Of a stretch of 10,188 nt of DNA, positions 1 to 6,369 are shown piece after piece. The stretch is from contig JANJUH010000425.1 of the NCBI GenBank assembly GCA_024710675.1, forward strand, positions 1 to 10,188, read 5' to 3'. Below the pieces are notes generated by a model, which saw only the letters and a list, made by a program, of their open reading frames with translations, had not been told where the DNA came from and did no database searches. The position numbers and the translations under genes are program-made. Each line of letters starts with the position of its first letter. Positions within the stretch are counted from its first letter, which is position 1. Origin of the DNA: Lysobacterales bacterium. GTDB lineage: Bacteria; Pseudomonadota; Gammaproteobacteria; Xanthomonadales; SZUA-5.

Positions 1-3000
1 GTGCTGACCGAGCAATACATCGAAGTGAATTTCGACAACGACGGGCTCTATGACCTGCAATCCGGTCGAGTGTTCCTGTTCGGTCCGGGTACCGACAACG
101 GCAGCTACCAGCTCGCGGCGACGACGCGGATGGTGTTGGACAGCGCCGTGCGCACCTTGGGGCCGACCGGCTCGATTTCGGGAGCCGGGCAGGTCGAGGT
201 CACGTTTGGCGCCGACTACACGGTGCTGGGCGGCTTCAGTCCGGCCTCCGCCGTGATCGGCGATCCCTTCGGTGGGCGGGCTGCGACGCGTCGGGGCGGC
301 AGCGCGTCGTCGCCGGAGGGCGCCTTTGCCTTCTTGCGCCTGCAGAGCGGAACACCAGTCAGCTTGACCAGCCTGGAGCTGGCAAGCTCCGGTGTATTGA
401 CCAGTCCAGTCGATGTATCGGTCACTTCGAACCTGACCTGGGCCGGAGGTACGGTGCAGGTCGGAGGCTTGCCGCCTGCTCCCGAAGGCCCGGCGCCCGC
501 CTTGCGGCTGGCGTCCGGTGCCATCGCCACGATCGGAGACTTGCAGGGTGGTTTGCTGCTGCTGGAAGGAGGCTTGCGCATCGAAGGCTCGGCATCCTGG
601 CCGGGAGGCACCCTGCGTGTCGACAATGCGGGCCTGATCGAGATCGAGTCGGGTGGCTCATTGCTGGTGTCCGGATTGTCGACGCTGGCATGCGGCGACC
701 GGATCCAGCCTTGCGCCTCGCTGGGCGTGGCCGTGCGGGGCTTGCTGCGCAAGACCGGCACCGACATCGTGCCGCTGCAATTGACACAGCCGCTGCTCGT
801 CGACGGCGCTCTTGTCGTCGAAGGAGGGCAGTTGGTGATCGACGGCGTGGAAACGAGGACGCAGTCGCTCGGTGTGATCCGTGTCGCCGCGGGCGCCACG
901 CTCGATGTGCCGGCGGGTCTTTTCCTTGACGGCGGCGGATTGACGGGTGGCGGTCAGGTCAATGGGCAGCTCACGAATATCGCTGGCACCGTCGCACCCG
1001 GGACACTCCTGGTCCCGTTCGGCAGCGAAGGCAGCCTCCTTCGCGAGGTGCTGACGATCAACGGCGGTTACGAGCAACAAGCCGGTGGCACGCTCGAGAT
1101 CAACATCGGCGGCTTCGTGGCGGGCAGTTCGGCCGATCGCCTGGTCGTCACCGGCAGCGCCGAGTTGGCGGGAGCGGTGGTGATCGTCGACGACGGCTTC
1201 GTGCCGACGCCTCCGGACACCTACGAGTTCCTGAACGCGGCGGCCGGAGTCACCGGCACCTTCGGCTCCGAGACCCAGCCCTTCGCCGGCTACGGCCTCC
1301 AATACGATGCCAATGCGGTGACGCTGGTGCCGGTGGCCGCGCCCTTGGTGGTGAACACCACGGCCGATCCCGGCGACGGGGTCTGCGACGCCATCGAGTG
1401 CACGCTGCGCGATGCAATCCTCGCCGCCAACGGCAACGGCGGACCCGATGTGATCGAATTCGCGATCCCCGCCGGCCAGTGCACCGGCCCCGGTGGCGCC
1501 TGCACGATCGCGCCGTCGGTTCCGCTGCCCGCCATCTTCGACAGCGTGATCATCGACGGCTACAGCCAGCCAGGGGCGGCGCCCTCGACGACCGGCCCGG
1601 GCGCCGGCCAGGGCAGCAATGCCGCGCTGCGCATCGAGATCGACGGCGGGACCCTGAGCGGTTCGCCCTGCCTCGTCCTCGACGGCATGGCCTCGGGCTC
1701 GGCGGTGCTCGGCATCGCCACCTTCGGCTGCGGCACCGGCATCGTGACCCAGGGCGGCTCGGACAACCAGTACGTGATCGCCGGCAACTTCCTCGGCCTG
1801 CGCGCCGATGGCAGCGTGGCGCCTGCCGGGCAGCAGGTGGGTGTTTCGGTCAATGGCGGCCTTACCCAGGTCGGCGATGGCACGCCGGCCGGCGTCAATG
1901 TGATCGCAGGAAACCTGCAGCACGGCATCTCGGTGGATTCGACGATCTCCGGCGGCCCGGTCGAGATCAGGGGCAACTTGATCGGCACCGCGCCCGATGG
2001 CGTCACGGCGCGGCCCAATGCGCTCGCCGGCATCGCCGTGTCCACCAATCTCGCGCTGCCGGTGCTGATCGGCGGCCCGCTGCCTGATGACCGCAACATC
2101 ATCGCCGGCAACGCCCAGGACGGCATCCGCTTCGATTGCCCGCTGTCCAACGGAGCCTGCTTCGACGGTTCATTCGTGCTGGGCAACTGGATCGGCGTGG
2201 CGGTTGACCTGAGCCCGCTCGGCAATGGCGGCAACGGCGTGAACGTGTCGACCATGGCCAGTGGCCTGCTGACCATCGGTGGCGTGTTGCCCGGCGACAA
2301 GAACCGCATCGCACACAATGCCGGCAATGGCGTGCTCGCCACCCACGCGGACCTGGGTCGGTTGACGATCAGTGGCAACGAGATCTTCCTCAACGGAGGC
2401 CTCGGCATCGACCTCGGTGGTGACGGCCGCACCGCCAACGATCCGGGTGACGGCGACACCGGTCCGAACGGCCTGCAGAACTTCCCGAGGGTCACGGCTT
2501 ACTCGCTGGCGCCCACGGGCGACAGCGCGACGCTCACCGTCGAGATCGACACGCCGACGCTGACCGGGAACTACCCGATGACGGTCGATTTCTACAAGGC
2601 CGATGGCGATGAGCCGGCGGTGCTGCTGGGCTCGACCACTTGTCCGACGCCGGACACGCCCTGCAATGCCGCGCTCAGCTTCCCGGCATCAGTCGTCCTT
2701 GCTCCCGAGGACACCATCGTGGTCGTCGCGACCGATGGCAACGGCAAGAGCTCCGAAGCCAGCTTCTACGACACCTCCACGGTGATCGAGGCCGGCCCGG
2801 ACCAGCCGCTCAACGCCCAGTACGCGGTACAAGTCACCGTGACCTCGGCGGCGCCCTTCGTGCCGCTGGGCACGGTCGATGTCAGCGACGACCAGATGGG
2901 TAGCTGCGTGGCGACGCTGAGTGCCAGTGGCGCCAATGTGGCGAGCGGCTCCTGTCTGCTGACGGCGGTGGCGCCTGCCGGCATCCGGTCGGTGTCGGGA

Positions 3001-4062
3001 AGCTACGATCCGGGCAACTCGGCTTTCGTCACCAGCAGCGGCACCGACAGCCTCGGGGTGATCAACCTGTTGCCGACGGTCACGACCATCACCGGCATTA
3101 CGCCGGCAACCAGCGTGGTCGGCCAGCCCTATCGCGTGAGCGTCGACGTCGATGACGGCAAGTTCATCATCGGCAGCGGCCAGGTCGAGGTGCGCCAGCT
3201 CAACGACGGCCAGACCTGCCTCATCGACCTCGCGGAGGGCAACTTCTGCGACCTCATCGGCACCGCGGCACTGAACACGGCGGTGCAGGCGCGATTCCTC
3301 GGCGAGGGCTTCTTCGGGCCGAGCAACTCGGCGATCGTGCCGCATGCGGTCGAGCGCGCGGACACCACGATCACCATCATCGAGGACACGCCCGATCCCT
3401 CGCTGCCGGGCCAGGCGATCACCGTACGCTTCAGCGTCGCTGCGGTGGCGCCGGGTGGCGGTACACCGGGCGGCGAAGTGCTGATCACCGACGGCTCGGC
3501 CAGTTGTGGCGTGACGCTGCCCAACCTGAGCTGCACCTTCGTGCCGAAGGCCACGGGCAGCTTCGTGATCGAGGCGCGCTACCTCGGCGATGCCAACTAC
3601 AACGCCAGCACGGCGACGACGCCGCACCAGGTGATCGCCAGCGGCGCCGACCTCGGCATCACCAAGCGCAACGGCCTGCGCATCCTGCCGGCCGGCCAGC
3701 CCAGCAGCTACGTCATCCTGGTCACCAATGCCGGTCCGGAGGCGGTGGTCGGGGCCCGTGTGGTCGATCTGCTGCCGCCCGAGCTGACGGCAGCGAGCTG
3801 GACTTGCACGGCTGCGGGCGGCGCGAGCTGTCCGGCGACCGGCGTGGGCAACATCGATGCACTGATCGACCTGCCCGTGGGTGGCTCGGCCACCTTCGTG
3901 TTGACGGTGACGGCGCAGCCCGTTCCGGAGGCCATCGTCACCAACACCGCCACGGTGGCGACTCCCACCGGGGTGACCGACCCGCTGCCCGCCAACAACA
4001 GCAGCAGCGATACCGATCCGATCGGATTGTTCGGAGACGGTCTCGAGACCGAAAGCGAGTGA
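1..4062 (+). CDS. Large secreted CSLREA / beta-helix / Ig-like / DUF11 surface protein (5' partial)
   Basis: Probably a secreted or surface-attached protein (adhesin or matrix component); no enzymatic motif is seen. The frame is open from base 1. The GTG there is followed by no signal peptide, so the real start lies upstream. Numbering from base 1, residues about 310-445 resemble the autotransporter-type strand repeat (GTVAPGTLL, then an INIGG segment and a VTGSAELAGAVVIV strand). Residues 450-487 are a CSLREA motif (GDGVCDAIECTLRDAI). Residues 515-810 are a parallel beta-helix with repeated VIAGN, IAGN and GNLIGT turns, closing with LGIDLGGDGRTANDPGDGD. Three Ig-like repeats follow at about 926-1020, 1026-1120 and 1121-1215, two of which have close cysteine pairs. 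A DUF11 domain (ADLGITKRNG onward) covers 1216-1340. The protein ends in LFGDGLETESE. The domain calls are firm; the adhesin role is inferred. Codon use differs in the first kilobase. A cyclase gene starts one base downstream. Confidence 0.85.
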   Translation: MLTEQYIEVNFDNDGLYDLQSGRVFLFGPGTDNGSYQLAATTRMVLDSAVRTLGPTGSISGAGQVEVTFGADYTVLGGFSPASAVIGDPFGGRAATRRGGSASSPEGAFAFLRLQSGTPVSLTSLELASSGVLTSPVDVSVTSNLTWAGGTVQVGGLPPAPEGPAPALRLASGAIATIGDLQGGLLLLEGGLRIEGSASWPGGTLRVDNAGLIEIESGGSLLVSGLSTLACGDRIQPCASLGVAVRGLLRKTGTDIVPLQLTQPLLVDGALVVEGGQLVIDGVETRTQSLGVIRVAAGATLDVPAGLFLDGGGLTGGGQVNGQLTNIAGTVAPGTLLVPFGSEGSLLREVLTINGGYEQQAGGTLEINIGGFVAGSSADRLVVTGSAELAGAVVIVDDGFVPTPPDTYEFLNAAAGVTGTFGSETQPFAGYGLQYDANAVTLVPVAAPLVVNTTADPGDGVCDAIECTLRDAILAANGNGGPDVIEFAIPAGQCTGPGGACTIAPSVPLPAIFDSVIIDGYSQPGAAPSTTGPGAGQGSNAALRIEIDGGTLSGSPCLVLDGMASGSAVLGIATFGCGTGIVTQGGSDNQYVIAGNFLGLRADGSVAPAGQQVGVSVNGGLTQVGDGTPAGVNVIAGNLQHGISVDSTISGGPVEIRGNLIGTAPDGVTARPNALAGIAVSTNLALPVLIGGPLPDDRNIIAGNAQDGIRFDCPLSNGACFDGSFVLGNWIGVAVDLSPLGNGGNGVNVSTMASGLLTIGGVLPGDKNRIAHNAGNGVLATHADLGRLTISGNEIFLNGGLGIDLGGDGRTANDPGDGDTGPNGLQNFPRVTAYSLAPTGDSATLTVEIDTPTLTGNYPMTVDFYKADGDEPAVLLGSTTCPTPDTPCNAALSFPASVVLAPEDTIVVVATDGNGKSSEASFYDTSTVIEAGPDQPLNAQYAVQVTVTSAAPFVPLGTVDVSDDQMGSCVATLSASGANVASGSCLLTAVAPAGIRSVSGSYDPGNSAFVTSSGTDSLGVINLLPTVTTITGITPATSVVGQPYRVSVDVDDGKFIIGSGQVEVRQLNDGQTCLIDLAEGNFCDLIGTAALNTAVQARFLGEGFFGPSNSAIVPHAVERADTTITIIEDTPDPSLPGQAITVRFSVAAVAPGGGTPGGEVLITDGSASCGVTLPNLSCTFVPKATGSFVIEARYLGDANYNASTATTPHQVIASGADLGITKRNGLRILPAGQPSSYVILVTNAGPEAVVGARVVDLLPPELTAASWTCTAAGGASCPATGVGNIDALIDLPVGGSATFVLTVTAQPVPEAIVTNTATVATPTGVTDPLPANNSSSDTDPIGLFGDGLETESE

Positions 4063-4063
4063 C

Positions 4064-4960
4064 ATGGGTGAGCGTGGGCGCGCGGGCAGCAACGAGACGA
4101 CCCGGGTGGTCCTGCCACCCGGGGACGGCGAGCGTCGCGAGCCCGCGTGCGTGGTCGTCGTCGCCGGCGCCCAACTCGGCCACGAGGCGGCGATCGGCGA
4201 GCTGCCACTGTTGATCGGCCGCGCCGACGACTGCGGCCTGGTGCTCGCCGACAGCAGCGTGTCGCGCCGGCACTGCTCGGTCAGCCGGGTGGCCGGTGGT
4301 CATGTGGTCGAGGACCTGGGTTCGACCAACGGCTGCTTCGTCAATGGCGAGCCGGTCGTGCGGGCGCCGCTGCGGGATGGCGACCGCCTGCGCATCGGCC
4401 ACTACGAACTCAAGTTCTTCGGCGAGGGCAGCGCCGAGGCCAAGTACCACCGCGAGTTGCTGAACCAGGCGGTCTTCGATGCGCTGACCGCCTTCTACAA
4501 CCGCCGGCAGTCGCGCGAGATGCTCGAGCACGCCTTCGATCGCGGACGCCGCGAGACCTCGGCACGCGTGCACCTGATGATCCTCGACCTCGATCACTTC
4601 AAGCCGGTCAACGACCGCCATGGCCACCTCGCGGGTGATCGCGTGCTGTCGGGCTTCGCCGAACTCGTTCGCGGCTTGCTGCCTCCCGACTGCGTGGCGG
4701 GAAGGCTGGGTGGCGAGGAGTTCGTGGTGTTTACGGTCCAGCAGTCGGACGAGGCCTTCCGTGCGTTGGCCGAGGACATTCGGGTGGCATTGGAGGGCGC
4801 GACCTTGCCGATCGACCAGGGCGAAGTTCGGCTGACCGTGAGCATCGGCATCGCCGTGCAGGAGCCGGAGATGCGCCTGGCCGCCGACCTGCTGCGCACC
4901 GCCGACGGCGCGCTGTACCAGGCCAAGCAGGGTGGGCGGAATCGGGTGGTGGTGGCTTGA
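4064..4960 (+). CDS. FHA-domain diguanylate cyclase (FHA-GGDEF)
   Basis: A soluble 298-residue protein expected to make the second messenger cyclic di-GMP from two GTP, under control of a phosphothreonine-binding FHA domain. FHA covers about residues 48-118: IGR at 51-53, SVSRRH at 65-70 and the GSTNG signature at 86-90. After a short helical linker, GGDEF spans about 137-298: DALTAFYNRR at 139-148, the metal/GTP segment LDLDHFKPVND at 174-184 and the active-site loop GGEEF at 216-220. GGEEF is a catalytically competent variant. The product-inhibition RxxD site, expected nine to six residues before GGEEF, reads PPDC, so feedback inhibition is probably absent. No membrane segment or signal peptide is seen. 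The ATG is one base after the preceding stop with only a weak GAG-type ribosome site, so translation is probably coupled to the surface-protein gene. The sensed kinase partner is unknown. Confidence 0.93.
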   Translation: MGERGRAGSNETTRVVLPPGDGERREPACVVVVAGAQLGHEAAIGELPLLIGRADDCGLVLADSSVSRRHCSVSRVAGGHVVEDLGSTNGCFVNGEPVVRAPLRDGDRLRIGHYELKFFGEGSAEAKYHRELLNQAVFDALTAFYNRRQSREMLEHAFDRGRRETSARVHLMILDLDHFKPVNDRHGHLAGDRVLSGFAELVRGLLPPDCVAGRLGGEEFVVFTVQQSDEAFRALAEDIRVALEGATLPIDQGEVRLTVSIGIAVQEPEMRLAADLLRTADGALYQAKQGGRNRVVVA

Positions 4961-4961
4961 G

Positions 4962-4980
4962 CAGTCGGTGAGTGGTGGCA
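4962..4980 (+). repeat. Left arm of the bracketing inverted repeat
   Basis: GGTGAGTGGTGGCA at 4967-4980 is the exact reverse complement of 5274-5287. The match continues outward as CAGT (4962-4965) against ACTG (5288-5291) if base 4966 is treated as a one-base bulge. The arm starts two bases after the cyclase stop codon. It could be a terminal inverted repeat of a small non-coding element or the base of a long stem. Confidence 0.7.
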
Positions 4981-5028
4981 GGAGCGGTTCGCGCTGCCCC
5001 ATGCCCCTTTCTCGCTAGCCGCGTTCGG

Positions 5029-5044
5029 GCTCTTATCGAAGAGC
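5029..5044 (+). repeat. Small perfect hairpin next to repeat copy 1
   Basis: GCTCTT-ATCG-AAGAGC forms a six-pair stem with a four-base loop and is followed at once by the 5045-5062 palindrome, giving two stacked hairpins. No T-run follows, so it is not a typical intrinsic terminator for the cyclase gene. Confidence 0.55.
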
Positions 5045-5109
5045 GTCCGGATGAATCCGGACTCACCAGAGCACGGCAAGCCTGTGGCCCTGCATTCATG
5101 CCGACGCTT
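5045..5109 (+). repeat. REP-like composite repeat, copy 1 (degenerate right end)
   Basis: It begins with the palindrome GTCCGGAT-GA-ATCCGGAC (5045-5062), continues through a CACGGCAAGCCTGTGG core and ends in GCATTCATGCCGACGCTT. Compared with copies 2 and 3, the left half of the last palindrome is degenerate (CCTGCAT in place of GTCGGCAT or GGCGGCAT). The preceding CTAGCCGC (5015-5022) is also found ahead of copy 3 (5181-5188), so the full unit may be longer. Confidence 0.75.
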
Positions 5110-5113
5110 CTGC

Positions 5114-5164
5114 GGACCCACAGAAGCGCCGCGAGCCTGTGGGTCGGCATTCATGCCGACGCTT
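5114..5164 (+). repeat. REP-like composite repeat, copy 2 (left palindrome missing)
   Basis: It starts inside the unit at GGACCCACAG, so the left palindrome is lost. CCACAG and CTGTGG can pair across a GC-rich loop. The right palindrome GTCGGCAT-TC-ATGCCGAC is intact at 5143-5160 and is followed by GCTTT. Copies 1 and 2 are almost adjacent, which suggests tandem duplication followed by decay. Confidence 0.75.
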
Positions 5165-5207
5165 TCGCCGTCACCTGCCCCTAGCCGCTCTTTCACCTGC
5201 CAAGTTC

Positions 5208-5274
5208 GTCCGGATGAATCCGGACCCACAGAAACACCGCGAGCTTGTGGGGCGGCATTCATGCCGACGATTTT
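5208..5274 (+). repeat. REP-like composite repeat, copy 3 (most complete)
   Basis: The left palindrome GTCCGGAT-GA-ATCCGGAC (5208-5225) is intact. The middle has the CCACAG...TTGTGG pairing, and the right palindrome GGCGGCAT-TC-ATGCCGAC ends at 5268 and is followed by GATTTT. The last hairpin plus four T on the + strand is the nearest thing to an intrinsic terminator for the cyclase transcript. Confidence 0.75.
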
Positions 5275-5291
5275 GCCACCACTCACCACTG
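5274..5291 (-). repeat. Right arm of the bracketing inverted repeat
   Basis: TGCCACCACTCACC at 5274-5287 pairs perfectly with 4967-4980, and ACTG at 5288-5291 extends the match. The arm directly abuts the end of the third palindromic repeat copy. Outside the arms I see no convincing target-site duplication, so origin as a mobile miniature element is unproven. Confidence 0.7.
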
Positions 5292-5292
5292 A

Positions 5293-5309
5293 GCGCGCCG
5301 CAGGCGCGC
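5293..5309. terminator. GC-rich hairpin beyond the rlmM stop (possible weak terminator)
   Basis: GCGCGCC-GCA-GGCGCGC is a perfect seven-pair stem with a three-base loop, 23 bases past the rlmM stop codon on the minus strand. There is no U-tract, so termination would have to be weak or Rho-assisted. Confidence 0.35.
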
Positions 5310-5314
5310 GGCCT

Positions 5315-5339
5315 ACTCACCGCTCCAGGACTCACCGCT
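5315..5339 (-). repeat. Short direct repeat covering the rlmM stop codon
   Basis: ACTCACCGCT occurs at 5315-5324 and 5330-5339. Read on the minus strand this is AGCGGTGAGT twice, and the first copy met contains the rlmM TGA. The core GGTGAGT also occurs in both arms of the bracketing inverted repeat (4967-4973 and 5281-5287). Confidence 0.5.
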
Positions 5340-6351
5340 TCACCACCGGCACCACCGCCACCGTGATCTCCTCGCGGTCGTGGTAGAGCTGGCGGGCGCG
5401 CAGTCGATGGGTGCCGAGGGCGGGGAGCAGCATGGCCTTGGCCGCCTGCCAGGCGGCGTGGCGCTGCTTCATCGGCAGCTTGAGGTTGAAGATCGCGGCG
5501 CGGCAGTGCTTGCCGGCCAGCCAGCGCGCCACCAGTTCGGCGACCCGCGAGGGCTTTTCGACCATGTCGCAGACCAGCCAGTCGACCGGCTTCGGCGGCC
5601 GGTAGCGGAAGCCGTCGACACGGTGGTGCTCGACCAGACCCGACTCCATCAGCCGCGCGTCCATGCGGCCGTTGTCGATGGCCGCCACGCGGATCGCGCG
5701 GGCAACGAACTGCCAGGTCCAGCCGCCCGGTGCGGCCCCGAGATCCACCGCCTTCATGCCCGGCTTCAGCAGGGCCGCGCGCTCGGCCGGCGTCAGCAGC
5801 ACGTGGAAGGCTTCCTCGAGCTTCAGCGTGGAGCGCGACGGTGCCTCGCGCGGCATCCGCAGGCGCGGCACGCCGCCCGGGAAGGCGGCGCCGCCGCCCG
5901 GCGGAGGATGGCCGACGAGGGCGTGGGTGGAGGCGGCCAGCCACACCGCGCCACCGCGCTCGCCGCTGGCCTGGGCAAAGCGGCGGCCGAGGGCCTCGGC
6001 CAGCGGCGCCAGCGGTTTGGTGGCATCGGCATCAGGCGCCAGGATCGCCACAGGGCCGTCAATGGCGGCATCGGCCAGTGCGGCACGGATCGGCGTCAAC
6101 CGGTCCTTGGCATCGAGCGCGGGCAGTTCGGCGTCGACGACGATCAGGTCACGCGCGTAGACCAGCTCGTCGAGGCGCGGACAGCGCGATGCGCCGTCGA
6201 CACGGACCAGCGCTGCTTGTGGCGATTGCACGCGGGCGCCGGGCAGCAGTTCCGCCAGTTCGGCACACAGGTCAGACTCGAAGCCGGCCCGGCAGAGCGC
6301 TGCCAGACGCAGCGCCCCGGGTTTGACAGCGGAGCCATCCGCGAGGGTCAT
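5332..6351 (-). CDS. rlmM: 23S rRNA C2498 2'-O-ribose methyltransferase RlmM
   Basis: A cytoplasmic SAM-dependent enzyme that methylates the 2'-OH of C2498 in the peptidyl transferase region of 23S rRNA. The 339 residues compare with about 366 in E. coli. An N-terminal THUMP-type RNA-binding part (about 1-165) precedes a Rossmann-fold methyltransferase. Seen in sequence: the family block SRSTLKLEEAF at 172-182, the SAM loop DLGAAPGGW at 203-211, DNGRMD at 226-231, CDMVEKP at 261-267, FNLKLPMKQR at 288-297 and HDREEIT at 324-330. The K-D-K-E tetrad of this family is probably K177, D262, K291 and one of E327/E328. The ATG at 6351 has GGAG seven bases upstream and lies 18 bases after the acyl-CoA dehydrogenase stop, so it is probably the last gene of that operon. 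It converges with the cyclase gene across the repeat region. Confidence 0.96.
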   Translation of the reverse strand: MTLADGSAVKPGALRLAALCRAGFESDLCAELAELLPGARVQSPQAALVRVDGASRCPRLDELVYARDLIVVDAELPALDAKDRLTPIRAALADAAIDGPVAILAPDADATKPLAPLAEALGRRFAQASGERGGAVWLAASTHALVGHPPPGGGAAFPGGVPRLRMPREAPSRSTLKLEEAFHVLLTPAERAALLKPGMKAVDLGAAPGGWTWQFVARAIRVAAIDNGRMDARLMESGLVEHHRVDGFRYRPPKPVDWLVCDMVEKPSRVAELVARWLAGKHCRAAIFNLKLPMKQRHAAWQAAKAMLLPALGTHRLRARQLYHDREEITVAVVPVVKR

Positions 6352-6358
6352 CGGATGG

Positions 6359-6362
6359 CTCC
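6359..6362 (-). promoter_or_regulatory. Ribosome binding site of rlmM
   Basis: On the minus strand GGAG lies seven bases before the ATG at 6351, inside the 18-base spacer after the acyl-CoA dehydrogenase stop. It supports this start and independent initiation within a shared transcript. Confidence 0.7.
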
Positions 6363-6369
6363 GTCAGGC

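Larger units (their letters stand above)
4961..5331. other. Repeat-filled convergent intergenic region, no gene
   Basis: This 371-base gap separates two genes that converge on it. All open frames here are short and composed of the repeat units, so I call no gene. It holds a 16-base hairpin, three copies of a composite palindromic repeat, a perfect 14-bp inverted repeat bracketing most of the gap, a GC-rich hairpin and a small direct repeat reaching the rlmM stop codon. There is no classic terminator with a long T-tract. The palindromes probably end or stabilise both incoming transcripts, as REP elements between convergent genes often do; that role is inferred. Confidence 0.8.

Noticed and set aside
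658..1923. A 421-residue minus-strand frame under the surface-protein gene
   Set aside because: Composition (Arg, Gly, His, Asp rich) and lack of domains mark it as a shadow of the CSLREA/beta-helix coding frame.
2689..5002. Long minus-strand frames (467 and 354 residues) opposite the surface protein and the cyclase
   Set aside because: They cross the junction of two well-supported + strand genes and show no domain or start signal.
4967..5287. A described miniature transposon (MITE) between the inverted repeat arms
   Set aside because: No target-site duplication is visible and the family is not recognised, so it is kept only as a finding, not as a mobile-element call.
4972..5386. Several small open frames in the convergent gap, both strands
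   Set aside because: They consist of translated palindromic repeats (recurring peptides such as RHSCRR or GMNADPQARG), which are commonly mis-annotated as hypothetical proteins.
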